Shown here piece by piece: positions 26,961 to 35,656 of a stretch of 45,096 bases of DNA. The translations under genes and the position numbers were made by a program. Position 1 is the stretch's first letter. Each line of letters starts with the position of its first letter. Origin of the DNA: Fimbriimonadaceae bacterium (GTDB lineage Bacteria; Armatimonadota; Fimbriimonadia; Fimbriimonadales; Fimbriimonadaceae); assembly GCA_019694835.1 (NCBI GenBank), contig JAIBBE010000103.1, forward strand, positions 1 through 45,096. The letters run 5' to 3'. The notes beneath the pieces were generated by a model. That model was given only the letters and a program-made list of their open reading frames with translations, did no database searches and was not told the origin of the DNA.

Positions 26961-27206
26961 TTACTTCTTTTCTTGACTTGCGTACCGGCGCATGAATTTT
27001 TCGACACGACCTGCGCTGTCGACGATCTTCTTCTGGCCCGTGTAGAACGGGTGGGTGAAAGCTGAGATTTCGACGTTGACGACGTAGTGCTCGACCCCAT
27101 CGATCACGCGAGTCTCGTTGGTCTTCAGGGTCGATGTGCCGGTCCACTGGTGCTCGCCGTCAACAAAGAGGACCGGATAAATATTGGGATGAATGCCTGT
27201 CTTCAT
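26961..27206 (-). CDS. rpmE2: 50S ribosomal protein L31, type B
   Basis: This encodes 81 residues. MKTGIHPNIYPVLF at the start, then the VEISAFTHPFYTGQKKIVD and AGRVEKFMRRY blocks identify L31. It lacks the four zinc-binding cysteines of the zinc form, so it is the type B, zinc-free version. It occupies the usual surface site on the large subunit near the central protuberance. The ribosome site is weak (AGAGAA). A strong terminator follows it, so it is probably transcribed alone. Confidence 0.97.
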   Translation of the reverse strand: MKTGIHPNIYPVLFVDGEHQWTGTSTLKTNETRVIDGVEHYVVNVEISAFTHPFYTGQKKIVDSAGRVEKFMRRYASQEKK

Positions 27207-27273
27207 GTTTGTTCTCTGAGTTAGTCCTCTATTATGGCCGAATTCCCGCCTCTACTGCGACCACAATGGAGCC

Positions 27274-27948
27274 GTGCGGTACGTTTTGCGGGGGATTGAG
27301 TTGGCTTTTGGTGATCGCCGGCTTCGGCCATTCCTCTGGAAGCCTTGGCTCTGGTCCCTTCTGATCTTCTTGTGCGTGCTCGTCGTCGGCTACCTCATCT
27401 GGCTGCCCTTTTCGGCGAGTTTGGCTCAAAAGTGGGGAGTTTCGGCCTGGCTCGGCGCGACCTTGGGTACCGTGATCTATGCCGTCTTCTGGATTTTTGC
27501 TTCCGGCGTGGTCTTCTTGTCGCTTGCCGGGCTACTGAGTTCGCTGCTCTGGGACGGGTTAAGCATCGAAGTCGAGAAAATTGAGCGCGGCTACGCTGCT
27601 GATCGGGCACCTGCCCTCGCCGGACAGATCTGGGACACCTTGATTCGACTGCCCTTCGTCGTGTTCATCGTGCTCTCCACGCTCTTGTTCGGGTGGACGT
27701 GCTTCGGGACAGCAGGTGTGCTGTTGGCGGGTTGGTTGGGGCTCTATGACTACACGGCGTGCGCCTACCTTCGACGCCAAGTGAACTTCGTCGGCCAGTT
27801 TGGTCGCGTTTTTCGAAGTCGTGCCTGGTTTGGGTTCGCGGTGTTGGCCGGGCTCGTCACCCTGATCCCCTTCCTCAACGTCTTATTTCTACCAGCTTTG
27901 GTTGCAGGAGGAACCCTTCTTTGCATGAATGCTGAAGATGCAGCGTAA
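27274..27948 (+). CDS. EI24/CysZ-like membrane protein
   Basis: This encodes 224 residues from GTG 27274 (GGAG just upstream). It has about five to six hydrophobic segments (roughly 24-45, 60-85, 125-155 and 186-215) and the RPFLWKPWLWSLLIF start typical of the EI24 (formerly CysZ) superfamily of membrane proteins. In Escherichia CysZ is a sulfate uptake protein, but distant members have no assigned role. The C-terminus has the FGFAVLAGLVTLIPFLNVLF re-entry segment seen in the family. It is probably in the inner membrane. Confidence 0.85.
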   Translation: MRYVLRGIELAFGDRRLRPFLWKPWLWSLLIFLCVLVVGYLIWLPFSASLAQKWGVSAWLGATLGTVIYAVFWIFASGVVFLSLAGLLSSLLWDGLSIEVEKIERGYAADRAPALAGQIWDTLIRLPFVVFIVLSTLLFGWTCFGTAGVLLAGWLGLYDYTACAYLRRQVNFVGQFGRVFRSRAWFGFAVLAGLVTLIPFLNVLFLPALVAGGTLLCMNAEDAA

Positions 27949-28049
27949 GAGTGGAAAATCGTGCGCATTGGCGGCGCATTTCGAATCCCGGTATCGTATC
28001 CTATACGTGAGGTTATGCCGCTCTTCGAAGCGGGTAGGAGGCATTGTCT

Positions 28050-29480
28050 GTGAATACGAGTTTGAAAGTGATCGGCTCGTTGGGTCTGGTCTCGTTGGCC
28101 AGTTTCCTGGCGATCAGTTGTGGTGGAAGCGGAGCGGCGAGCAGCGGCGATCGCTCAGTGAAAATTTCGAACCTGAAGGTTGCCACCGGCGGGTTCAACG
28201 ATAAGTGCGGCTTCGTGGCCCCCGACCTCGCGACCCAGCAGCTGATCGAGAACCAGATTGGCCCTTGGCTCAAGTCTCGGGCGGGCGGCGATGCTGGCAT
28301 TCAAGCCAACTTCAATGTTCCTGTCCACTTCCACGTGATCACGTCGAACGGACAGGGCAACGTCTCGGATGCCCGGATTCAGCAGCAGATTGACGTCCTG
28401 AATCGTGCTTATTCTGGTCAGACGGGTGGTTTCGCGACTCCCTTCGTCTTCACGTTGGCAAGCATCGACCGCACCGACAACGCTCAGTGGTACACGGTTT
28501 CGCCCGGCTCCCAAGCTGAGGTGCAGATGAAGACGACCCTGCGTAAGGGAGTCCAAAATGCTCTCAACCTCTATTCGGCAAACCTCGGCGGCGGACTGCT
28601 CGGCTGGGCGACTTTTCCGAGCGACTACCAAAATAATCCCAAGATGGATGGCGTCGTACTGCTAACGTCTTCCCTTCCAGGCGGTCCGCCGCCCTACGGC
28701 GAAGGAGATACCGGCACCCACGAAGTCGGTCACTGGATGGGTCTGTACCACACGTTCCAAGGCGGATGCAGTGGCAATGGTGACTTCGTTGCCGATACAC
28801 CGCCCGAGGCCAATCCCGCGTTTGGCTGTCCCACCGGCCAGGATTCCTGTCCCGGCGGCGGCGTTGACCCGATTGAGAACTTCATGGACTACACGGACGA
28901 CTCGTGCATGTTCAAGTTCACGTCAGGCCAGAACGACCGCATGCAAGCCATGTGGATTCAGTACCGAGATATCGGTGGCGGCGGCGGCGGGGGCGGCAAC
29001 TCCGAATTGAACGAAGCAACCGCAGCGACGGTCATGGTGGGAAGCCTGCTACGAGGGACCCTTGCTGACTTCAAGAAAGCCGATGAGCGGTACTTTGATG
29101 TCCTGTCGAGTGGGATCATTAAACAAGGGCAAGTCGCGCAAGTGCGCGCTGATTTCGACTCGTCCTCCAACGCTGGCCAGGTCGCTTCCATGGACATCAT
29201 CTTCGAAGCAATCGTCGACCGCCGATCCGGCGTGACCGGCATGCTCTACCTGTACAATTGGTCCACCGGAACCTGGGTTCATCGTCGTTCCTATCCGCTT
29301 TCGAACAGTGGTCAGGGCCGACAGTCGCTCCGCATCTCATCGGGACTTCAGAGCTTCATCAATAGTGATGGACAGGTGGCCGTCATGCTTCGCGGAATCG
29401 TTCCGCCAGCGAACCCGGGATCGGCACAGCCCTTCCAGTTGAAGATCGACACGGTTCAGGTTAGCCTCAACTTGAACTAA
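28050..29480 (+). CDS. M43 (PAPP-A-like) zinc protease lipoprotein with C-terminal domain
   Basis: This encodes 476 residues from GTG 28050, with GGAGG 8 nt upstream. A lipobox FLAISCGG makes it a lipoprotein. The catalytic domain (residues about 85-310) has [11 protein letters not shown] (His224), the metzincin zinc motif, and [12 protein letters not shown], the Met-turn region of the pappalysin family (M43B). A Gly-rich linker (about 311-320) leads to a C-terminal beta domain (about 321-476) not present in the paralogue at 35657-36550. It is likely an extracellular or cell-surface endopeptidase. Confidence 0.93.
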   Translation: MNTSLKVIGSLGLVSLASFLAISCGGSGAASSGDRSVKISNLKVATGGFNDKCGFVAPDLATQQLIENQIGPWLKSRAGGDAGIQANFNVPVHFHVITSNGQGNVSDARIQQQIDVLNRAYSGQTGGFATPFVFTLASIDRTDNAQWYTVSPGSQAEVQMKTTLRKGVQNALNLYSANLGGGLLGWATFPSDYQNNPKMDGVVLLTSSLPGGPPPYGEGDTGTHEVGHWMGLYHTFQGGCSGNGDFVADTPPEANPAFGCPTGQDSCPGGGVDPIENFMDYTDDSCMFKFTSGQNDRMQAMWIQYRDIGGGGGGGGNSELNEATAATVMVGSLLRGTLADFKKADERYFDVLSSGIIKQGQVAQVRADFDSSSNAGQVASMDIIFEAIVDRRSGVTGMLYLYNWSTGTWVHRRSYPLSNSGQGRQSLRISSGLQSFINSDGQVAVMLRGIVPPANPGSAQPFQLKIDTVQVSLNLN

Positions 29481-29501
29481 GCCTTTTCAAAGCGCTCACA
29501 T

Positions 29502-29527
29502 GCCTCCATCCTCCCACGGATGGAGGC
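29502..29527 (+). terminator. Terminator-like hairpin after the M43 protease gene
   Basis: GCCTCCATCC and GGATGGAGGC form a perfect 10-bp stem with a 6-nt loop, 21 nt after the stop codon. An A-run follows (AAAAGG), so it may be better as a terminator for the minus strand. Confidence 0.6.
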
Positions 29528-29569
29528 AAAAGGGGCACCGCAGTGGATCGTACTGGCCTCACCTCCCGG

Positions 29570-29597
29570 CCCCCTCTCCACCGGAGTGGAGAGGGGG
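29570..29597. repeat. C/G-rich hairpin
   Basis: CCCCCTCTCCA pairs perfectly with TGGAGAGGGGG around CCGGAG. It resembles the hairpins at 9322-9344 and near 281-305. It lies between the terminator-like hairpin and the hydrolase start. Confidence 0.55.
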
Positions 29598-29631
29598 AGA
29601 TCGGGCCGCAACGCGCTACAATGGACGACCG

Positions 29632-30372
29632 ATGATCGTCCTGCCCAACCAAGTCTATGCCGAGCCGGGGGGTATTCCGCTCACCTTCGACTTCTTCCGC
29701 CCGGACAATGGGGTGCCTCCTCTGCTTGTCTTCCTGCACGGCGGCGGCTGGATCAGCGGTGACAAGAGCATGTACCGCGAAGAAGCGGCGTGGTTCGCCG
29801 AGCGCGGGTTTGCGTGCGCGTGCATTTCCTATCGACTCGCGCCCCTTCATCCCTATCCGAGTGCGGTTGAGGACGCGCTGGCCTTTGTTCGGTATGCCCG
29901 GGCAGAGGCGGAGGAGCTTCAGATCGACGCGAACCGGATTGGGGCGATGGGCAACAGCGCCGGGGCGCATCTTGCCGCGATGCTCGGGGTGCTGCCGGAC
30001 CGGGTACAGGCGGTGGTCGACGTGTGCGGAATCACCGATCTGACCAACCCTCGCGACGTTCATCTGCCGATTGCGATGGCGTTCTTGGAGCAGTTCATGG
30101 GCTGCTCGCACGACGGGAACGAAGCGAAGTGGGCGGAGGCGAGCCCGATCACGCATGTGAATCCGGCTTCGGCTCCCTTCCTCATCATCCATGGCGACAT
30201 GGACGACGTCGTGCCGCTGGAGCAGAGTCGTTCGTTCCACTCCCGGCTTGGACAAGCGGGAGTCTCTTCCGAGCTCAAGATCATGCCCGGAGAGGGGCAC
30301 AGTTTCTCGTGGGAGGCTTGGGTGGCGATTCGAGAACTTTCGCTCAAGTTCTTTGAGCGAGAATTGGTGTAG
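29632..30372 (+). CDS. Alpha/beta-hydrolase of the HSL/esterase group
   Basis: This encodes 246 residues from ATG 29632. Motifs are LVFLHGGGW (the HGGG oxyanion loop of the hormone-sensitive lipase group), MGNSAGAHL with the nucleophile Ser, IIHGDMDDVVPLEQS with the catalytic Asp, and GEGHSF with the catalytic His. No signal peptide is seen at this start, so it is probably cytosolic. The substrate is not identified; carboxylic esters of small alcohols are typical. Confidence 0.9.
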   Translation: MIVLPNQVYAEPGGIPLTFDFFRPDNGVPPLLVFLHGGGWISGDKSMYREEAAWFAERGFACACISYRLAPLHPYPSAVEDALAFVRYARAEAEELQIDANRIGAMGNSAGAHLAAMLGVLPDRVQAVVDVCGITDLTNPRDVHLPIAMAFLEQFMGCSHDGNEAKWAEASPITHVNPASAPFLIIHGDMDDVVPLEQSRSFHSRLGQAGVSSELKIMPGEGHSFSWEAWVAIRELSLKFFERELV

Positions 30373-30395
30373 GGTCGCCGTTACAAGAAAAAGCA

Positions 30396-30416
30396 GCGAG
30401 GGCAGGATGCCCTCGC
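30396..30416. terminator. Hairpin between convergent genes
   Basis: GCGAGGGCA and TGCCCTCGC pair around a GGA loop between the convergent hydrolase gene and the exported small protein gene. An A-rich stretch (AAGAAAAAG) precedes it, giving a T-run for the minus-strand transcript. Confidence 0.7.
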
Positions 30417-30431
30417 CACTCTTTGGGGGGA

Positions 30432-30884
30432 TTAGCGGGTGAAGATGATCGAGCCGCCCATCTGGCCGGCACCGGGGACGGCCATGCTGATGGTCTTGCC
30501 GTCGGCGCTAAGGGTCATGGTCTGCTTCTTCGCGTTCTCGCCGGTCGCCTTCTTGCCATTTTCCTTGGTCGGGGTCATGGTGATCGACTTCCCGCTCTGG
30601 CTCCAAGTCCCCTCGCTCGTTTGGGAGGCTTCTTTGCCGGGAATGCCAGTCGCCTTGATCGTGTAAGTCTTGTTGGCGTTCAAGGTCATGGTGATGGTGA
30701 TCTTGGCCATCATGTCCTTGACCTGGGCCATCATCTTCTTCCCCTGCTCGTCCTTCGGCGCGGGAAGCTTGGACATGTCCATCTTGATCTTGCCCTTCCA
30801 CACTCCGGTCACGCCTTGGGCGAATGCGAATGCGCACGTGGCGGCTACGGTGAGGACGAGAAAAGTGCGAAGGGAATTCTTCAT
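30432..30884 (-). CDS. Small exported protein, lipocalin-like by composition
   Basis: This encodes 150 residues from ATG 30884, chosen because it yields a signal peptide (MKNSLRTFLVLTVAATCAFA, cleaved after FAQ or nearby). The mature part begins GVTGVWKGKIKMD and is beta-rich and basic (many Lys, Thr and Met), ending in a GSIIFTR strand. The GxW pattern near the start recalls lipocalin-like domains, a weak inference. The gene at 9550-10407 has similar Met/Lys-rich composition. Function is unknown. Confidence 0.7.
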   Translation of the reverse strand: MKNSLRTFLVLTVAATCAFAFAQGVTGVWKGKIKMDMSKLPAPKDEQGKKMMAQVKDMMAKITITMTLNANKTYTIKATGIPGKEASQTSEGTWSQSGKSITMTPTKENGKKATGENAKKQTMTLSADGKTISMAVPGAGQMGGSIIFTR

Positions 30885-30935
30885 GGCGGGTGTATACCAG
30901 ATTGGCATGATGCTCCTTTGGGTCTTCGGATAATT

Positions 30936-31877
30936 TCAGTTCAAAAGCGCGCGCAGGTCCTCAGCCCAAAGTACCTCCGGCCGTACCGCTGGCGTCCCGC
31001 CGGCATCGCCTTGCAAGGCTTCCTCGATTGGTTCGCCGGCAGGTTGCCAGCGGTACGGGTCTTCTTCTATACTTTCGGGTTCTCGGTGTGCGGTGCCGGC
31101 GAGACGCCAGCGGTACGTGCTGGGTTCGCCGCCAGGTTGCCAGCGGTACGGGGTTTCGGTTTCTGAGGGTGGCTTCTTAGTTACTCCGGTGAGGACGAGC
31201 AGGGTGTCACAACCGGCTCGCTGGCCACCTTCGATGTCGCTGTTCAGACGATCTCCGACGACGAGCGTTTCTGAAGGGCCCACTCTGGCCTGGGCCATGA
31301 CCAACTCGAAGAGATAGGGCTCCGGTTTGCCGAGGACGGTCGGATGTATACCGCTACTGGCCTCCAAGGCGGCCACGATCATGCCTGCACCGGGCTGGAG
31401 GCGGCCCCGCTCTAGGGGGTAGGTTGCGTCGCGGTTGGTTGCAACGAACTTTGCTCCCGCCAAGAGGTGCTGGAGGGCGAGGTCGCAGAGTTTGTAGTCG
31501 AAGGTCCGGCAGATCCCAGCGATTACCACGTCCGCCGAGGGTCGGTCTTGGTCGATGACTTCCACACTCGCTTCGCGGAGGGACGACTTCAGGCCTTCCT
31601 CGCCGATCACGAACACTGTCTGAACCGAGTTCGACTTGCACCACTCGGCGGCTGCCCACGATGTGCCGTAAACCTCGTCGAGCCGGGCTTCGAAGCCGAT
31701 GCTGTTCAGCTTGGCGACCAACTCCTGCCGGGTCAGGCCGGAATTGTTGGTGACGAATCGAAGCAGTTTGTTGCGCGCGCGGAGTTCGCGGACCACGTCG
31801 AGGGCATGGGGGACGGCTTCGTTGCCCCGGTAGAGGGTGCCGTCGAGGTCGAGCAAGTAGAGGCGATAGTCCTTCAC
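30936..31877 (-). CDS. HAD-superfamily phosphatase (NagD-like) with repeat-derived insert
   Basis: This encodes 313 residues of the NagD/phosphoglycolate-phosphatase-like branch of HAD hydrolases. Motif I is LLDLDGTL, motif II has FVTNNSG, motif III is the Lys in LGKPEPYL, and motif IV is GDRLNSDIEGG. The cap lies between motifs II and III. The normal C-terminus, DTLLVLTGVT then PEVLWAEDLRALL, is interrupted by about 57 residues (about 243-299), rich in YRWQPGGEP, YRWRLAGT and GGTPAV, encoded by palindrome B copies. The start overlaps the polyprenyl synthase stop by 4 bp. It may act on prenyl or sugar phosphates, which cannot be read from sequence. Confidence 0.92.
   Translation of the reverse strand: MKDYRLYLLDLDGTLYRGNEAVPHALDVVRELRARNKLLRFVTNNSGLTRQELVAKLNSIGFEARLDEVYGTSWAAAEWCKSNSVQTVFVIGEEGLKSSLREASVEVIDQDRPSADVVIAGICRTFDYKLCDLALQHLLAGAKFVATNRDATYPLERGRLQPGAGMIVAALEASSGIHPTVLGKPEPYLFELVMAQARVGPSETLVVGDRLNSDIEGGQRAGCDTLLVLTGVTKKPPSETETPYRWQPGGEPSTYRWRLAGTAHREPESIEEDPYRWQPAGEPIEEALQGDAGGTPAVRPEVLWAEDLRALLN
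30983..31149. repeat. Degenerate palindrome B copies inside the HAD gene
   Basis: Three half-elements related to the perfect palindrome at 9471-9541 occur here: the left arm at 30983-31005 with a degenerate right arm at 31034-31056, and right arms at 31094-31116 and 31125-31149. All three sit in the reading frame of the HAD gene and do not break it. The longest arm is 23 bp and exactly matches the copy at 36619-36641. Confidence 0.85.
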
Positions 31878-32866
31878 GCCCGGCGGCTCAGGACGAATTC
31901 GGCGATGGTCACGAGCAGGTCGCGGTTCTCGCTGCCGGGCAGGGCGGAGAGGGCGCGGGTGGCGAGATCGATCTGGCCCTTGGCGGCGGCTTCGGCTTCC
32001 CGGGTCGCACCGCGCTCGTCCATCAGGCGAACAAGGTCGTGGATCTCGGAGTCGGTGACGCCGTTGCCGAATTTCTCGCGAAGGTGGGATTCCTCATTGG
32101 CGTCGAGAAGCGGGCGGAGGCGAATCAAGGGAAGGGTGGCGCAGCCTTCGCGAAAGTCAGTGGCGAGGGGCTTGCCCGTCACGGCTTGGTCGCCCCGGAA
32201 ATCGAGCAGGTCGTCGGCGATTTGGAAAGCGAGCCCAACATGTCGACCGTAGGTGGCCAGCGACTGCTGCACTTCCTTGCTCGCGCCCGCGAGCATTCCG
32301 CCGACCAAGCAGCAACACTCGACGAATGCGGCCGTCTTCATGCCGAGGATTTCGAGGTGGTCTTCTTCGCTGAGGTCGAATCGACCCCGGGTTTCGACCT
32401 CGCGTGCCTCGCCCTCTGCCATTTCAACGACGGCGCGGCTGACTGCTCGAATCACGTCAATGTCGCCATCGTCGGCAAGCACAACCATCGCCTTGGCGAG
32501 CATTACGTCGCCCGAGAGGATGCTCGCGGTGTTGCCGTAGATGGCGGCCGCGGTTGCTCGTCCCCGGCGGGTCGCCGCGTTGTCGATGACATCGTCATGG
32601 ATGAGCGTCGCCATGTGCACGAGTTCGAGGCAGGCACCGATGCGAATAGCGCGCTGGGGATCGAAGGGGCGTCCGGTGGCACGTGCAGCCAGAGTCACGA
32701 AGGCGGGGCGAAGGCGTTTACCACCCGCGTTAAGCGTGTGCTCACCGACCTCGGCGACCGTCCGGACCGGAGAGTGGACGAGGTCGCGAAGCTCGATTTC
32801 GACCTGCTCGACTCCCTGCGCGATCGCGGCGAGGATGGCGTCGAGATTGGCGGTCGTCGCGTTCAT
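31874..32866 (-). CDS. Polyprenyl diphosphate synthase
   Basis: This encodes 330 residues of the trans-prenyltransferase family, which builds the isoprenoid chain (for example for menaquinone) from isopentenyl diphosphate. Motifs are GGKRLRPAF, the first Asp-rich motif in LIHDDVIDNA, and the second in QIADDLLDFRGD. The start is ATG 32866; a longer frame runs back through menG and lacks homology. It overlaps menG (ATGA) and the HAD gene, so the three are translationally coupled. Chain length cannot be told with certainty from the sequence. Confidence 0.95.
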   Translation of the reverse strand: MNATTANLDAILAAIAQGVEQVEIELRDLVHSPVRTVAEVGEHTLNAGGKRLRPAFVTLAARATGRPFDPQRAIRIGACLELVHMATLIHDDVIDNAATRRGRATAAAIYGNTASILSGDVMLAKAMVVLADDGDIDVIRAVSRAVVEMAEGEAREVETRGRFDLSEEDHLEILGMKTAAFVECCCLVGGMLAGASKEVQQSLATYGRHVGLAFQIADDLLDFRGDQAVTGKPLATDFREGCATLPLIRLRPLLDANEESHLREKFGNGVTDSEIHDLVRLMDERGATREAEAAAKGQIDLATRALSALPGSENRDLLVTIAEFVLSRRA

Positions 32867-33585
32867 CGCTTGACTCCGAGGTGCATACAGATGTTGCCAA
32901 AGAAGAGGTCGCGCCACGTCACGTCGGCGAATCCGGCCTGGGCCATCGAGTCGCGAAGCTGTTCGCGGGTCATGAATCGTTGGGTGCTCTGCGGAAGGTA
33001 GGTGTAGGCCTGCGTCTTGCCGAAGATGGCCCCGAGCTTCGGGATGACCTTGTTGAAGGTCCACTCCGAAAAGCCGCGAATGACTCGACCTTTGGGACGC
33101 GCCATATCGAGCGAAACGAAGCGTCCACCGGGCTTGAGGACGCGGAAGATCTCCTGATGCGCGCGGTCGATATCGGGCACATTCCGAATCCCCCAACCGA
33201 CCGTGATCGCGTCAAACGAATCGGAGGCGAAGGGAAGCTGGCAGGCATCGCCGAGCGAGAGCGGAGCCGGGTCTTTCGCGCGGGCTCGGTCGAGCATCGG
33301 TAGGCAGAAGTCAGAGCCGACGAGGAGGCCGTTCGCGCCGACAGCCTTACGCAAAGGTACAAGGAAGTCGCCGGTTCCGCAGCAGAGATCGAGCGCGGAT
33401 TCGTCGGGCTTTAGGTTCAACGACGCGACCGCAAGTGCCCGCCAACGCCGATGAAGGCGCAGGCTCATCAGGGAATTCAGAAGGTCGTACGACGGGGCAA
33501 TGTCGGCAAACATCCCCTGTACAGCCTTCCGCTTCTCCTGCCCTTGCGCCATCCACGGCGCTTGATTTGATACGGGACCGGCCAC
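32863..33585 (-). CDS. menG: Demethylmenaquinone methyltransferase (UbiE/MenG)
   Basis: The enzyme methylates demethylmenaquinone with S-adenosylmethionine to give menaquinone. The 240 residues show AVQGMFADIAPSYDLLNSLM, then the SAM loop DLCCGTGDF, the GDACQLPFASDSFD acidic stretch, and the late YLPQSTQRFMTREQL block typical of UbiE/MenG. The start is GTG 33585; no ATG gives the full family N-terminus. Overlap with the polyprenyl synthase gene and the nearby mqnD support a menaquinone role. Confidence 0.95.
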   Translation of the reverse strand: MAGPVSNQAPWMAQGQEKRKAVQGMFADIAPSYDLLNSLMSLRLHRRWRALAVASLNLKPDESALDLCCGTGDFLVPLRKAVGANGLLVGSDFCLPMLDRARAKDPAPLSLGDACQLPFASDSFDAITVGWGIRNVPDIDRAHQEIFRVLKPGGRFVSLDMARPKGRVIRGFSEWTFNKVIPKLGAIFGKTQAYTYLPQSTQRFMTREQLRDSMAQAGFADVTWRDLFFGNICMHLGVKR

Positions 33586-33648
33586 TTGACTTAAGGATAC
33601 TCAACGGGAGGGCGGAAAGTGCACGAACTTTCAGAAGAATTTGAAAGT

Positions 33649-34185
33649 TCATCCCTGGCGACGTGGAAGCCAGGCATCTGCAGGCAGCTGAAGGCGGTGG
33701 AAAGGGACGTATTCGAGGGCCGCACCTTGGGGATTCAACTGCTTGATCAGGTCGATGAGCAGGCCTCCCTCACGCACCCAGATTGCAAGTCGGAACTGAT
33801 CCTCAATCCATAGGATCTGCGTTTGAATTGCCCCTCCGCCAGACACGAACGCTGCCATATGGGACTGACAGTCCTCTTTCCTGAAATTGCAAGGCTGCTC
33901 ACTGTCAAAAGCCAGGAGTAAGAGATCTTTGTGAAAGTCCTGGCCGCCGCCCTCAAACCAAAGGTCAGCACGGAATCGCTCCGGGTGCTTGCCTAGCGGC
34001 AAGAACGTGTCTTCGGTATCGGGAGGCCAATCAGGCTCCTCTTTCAGCTCAGCGTTGGACCATGATAGCCAGTACCAGAAGAGGCGAGATTTGGTGAGCC
34101 ATTCAAACAGTGCCAGCTTGGGTTGCTCCTCACATAGAGGCAACTCGGCTGCCGAGAGATACTCACCTCGATAGATCTTGATCAT
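33649..34185 (-). CDS. Unknown protein in the menaquinone cluster
   Basis: This encodes 178 residues from ATG 34185; a longer frame starts at 34245 but its extension looks non-coding. It is Trp- and Leu-rich with no signal peptide, probably cytosolic, and begins MIKIYRGEYLSAAEL. Features such as LFEWLTKSRLFWYWLSW and the late WIEDQFRLAIWVREG show strand-rich structure. I recognise no family. It lies between mqnD and menG on the same strand with gaps of about 65 bp on each side, so it may be cotranscribed with them. No strong SD is seen. Confidence 0.6.
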   Translation of the reverse strand: MIKIYRGEYLSAAELPLCEEQPKLALFEWLTKSRLFWYWLSWSNAELKEEPDWPPDTEDTFLPLGKHPERFRADLWFEGGGQDFHKDLLLLAFDSEQPCNFRKEDCQSHMAAFVSGGGAIQTQILWIEDQFRLAIWVREGGLLIDLIKQLNPQGAALEYVPFHRLQLPADAWLPRRQG

Positions 34186-34251
34186 GGCCGGGCGCAAAGG
34201 TCTAGCCAAGAGCACGAGACAGCGCGGGCGGGACGGCCGCGCCACGGGGGC

Positions 34252-35121
34252 TCAATCGACTACATCCACCCCAACCTTCGGCACAATCCCCAACTCCGCG
34301 CCGCGCTGGAGCAGCAGCCGGATCGCTTGCACGCCTTCGTCGCCCATATCCAGCGTGCGCTCGTTCACGTACATACCGACGAACTTGTCGCTGGTGGGGG
34401 TGTCCATGCCTCGGGCGAAGGTGAGGGCGTAGTCCAGGGCTTTTTGGCGCTCAGCGAGGCCGGCGGAGATGCTTTCGCGCATGCAGCGGCTGACTTCGGC
34501 GACGGCTTCGGGGCCGAGGTCTTTGCGGACGACGTTGACTCCGAGGGGGAGGGGGAGGCCGGTCTTGGCTTTCCACCAGCGGCCCATGTCCTCGATCAGG
34601 ACCAGGCCGTCGCGCTCATAGGTGAGCTGGCCCTCGTGGATGATGAGGCCGGCTTCGAACTCGCCGGACTGGACGCGCGGGATGATCTCGTCGAAGGGGA
34701 CGACTTCGTAATTCGGGACGGTGTAACCCGTCTCTGGATTTGCGGGCGAGCCGAGTTCGCCGTAATAGAGGTTCAGCGAAAGGAACGCCGAGGTGAGCAG
34801 GCCGGGGATGGCGATCTTGGTCGCGAGAAGTTCCTCGGTCGTCATCGGCTTCTTGGCGACGATCATCGGGCCATAGCCATCGCCGAACGAGCCGCCATGG
34901 CGCAACAGCGCGTACTTGTCGGCCACATAGGCAAACGCATGAACCGAAACGGCGCTTGACTCGAGCTTGCCCTCCATCGCCCACTCGTTGAGGGTCTGGA
35001 TGTCGCGCAGGATGTGCTCGAATTCGTAGTCGGTCTGCACGGCACCCTTTGCAAGGCCCCAGAACATGAACGCGTCGTCAGAGTCGGGGGAATGGCCCAG
35101 GCGGATCTTCATCGTCGTCAT
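34252..35121 (-). CDS. mqnD: 1,4-dihydroxy-6-naphthoate synthase (MqnD)
   Basis: MqnD converts cyclic dehypoxanthine futalosine to 1,4-dihydroxy-6-naphthoate in the futalosine route to menaquinone. The 289 residues have the MqnD N-terminus RLGHSPDSDDAFMFWGL, the SVHAFAYVADKYALL segment and the late YVNERTLDMGDEGV. The fold is that of a periplasmic-binding-protein family. mqnA, mqnB and mqnC are not in the window. The start is ATG 35121, with ATG 35112 as alternative. The gene lies 27 bp after the thioredoxin lipoprotein gene. Confidence 0.95.
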   Translation of the reverse strand: MTTMKIRLGHSPDSDDAFMFWGLAKGAVQTDYEFEHILRDIQTLNEWAMEGKLESSAVSVHAFAYVADKYALLRHGGSFGDGYGPMIVAKKPMTTEELLATKIAIPGLLTSAFLSLNLYYGELGSPANPETGYTVPNYEVVPFDEIIPRVQSGEFEAGLIIHEGQLTYERDGLVLIEDMGRWWKAKTGLPLPLGVNVVRKDLGPEAVAEVSRCMRESISAGLAERQKALDYALTFARGMDTPTSDKFVGMYVNERTLDMGDEGVQAIRLLLQRGAELGIVPKVGVDVVD

Positions 35122-35148
35122 CTCGCCTGATTCTACGGGATGAGCGCT

Positions 35149-35580
35149 CTATTTGGCTGATTGGGCGGTCCGGCAGGTGACCAGGAACTCGGTGGAGTCG
35201 GTCATGCCAAGCAGCGACGCGACCTTCTCACCAGTGGGTTTGGCGAAGACGACATACGGAATCGCCATGCCACCCATCTTGTTTTGAAGCGCGGCCCCCT
35301 CGGGTGTGTCGATGTCGACTTTGACGGGCACGAAGTTCCTTTCGACCTCAGCGACGACCTTGTCGTCGCTGAACGTGGTCGATTCCATTTCCTTGCACGG
35401 CCCGCACCAGTCCGCATAGAACTTGATCATCACGAGCTTGTTGGTGGCTTTCGCGTCCTTCACTGCGGCGTCGTAGGAACTGGCCCAGTGAATCGGTGAG
35501 ACTTTGCCGCCTCCACCTTGGCATGCGGCCACGAGGAGCGCAAAGCAAGCGATCATGATTCCGAGAGTTCGTGCGGTCAT
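35149..35580 (-). CDS. Thioredoxin-like lipoprotein
   Basis: This encodes 143 residues. A lipobox (LLVAACQGG) anchors it in the outer leaflet of the cytoplasmic membrane or the outer membrane. The thioredoxin fold has the active site YADWCGPCKEM (WCGPC), followed by VPVKVDIDTPEG and the cis-Pro strand AIPYVVFA. It resembles the periplasmic C-terminal domain of DsbD. It probably reduces or isomerises disulphides outside the cell, perhaps for cytochrome maturation, though no cytochrome genes are present. It precedes mqnD on the same strand by 27 bp. Confidence 0.92.
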   Translation of the reverse strand: MTARTLGIMIACFALLVAACQGGGGKVSPIHWASSYDAAVKDAKATNKLVMIKFYADWCGPCKEMESTTFSDDKVVAEVERNFVPVKVDIDTPEGAALQNKMGGMAIPYVVFAKPTGEKVASLLGMTDSTEFLVTCRTAQSAK

Positions 35581-35656
35581 CTTCTAAGAATACGCCTTGG
35601 CGGTGCGTGGCATCCTGACTTCGCAGCGCGTGCCCAAACACGCGCTGCGACTTGCG

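Noticed and set aside
34191..34250. GC-rich stretch between mqnD and the unknown 178-residue gene
   Set aside because: It looks repeat-like (GCGGGACGGCCGCGCC) but no second copy was found in the window, so it is not called as a repeat.
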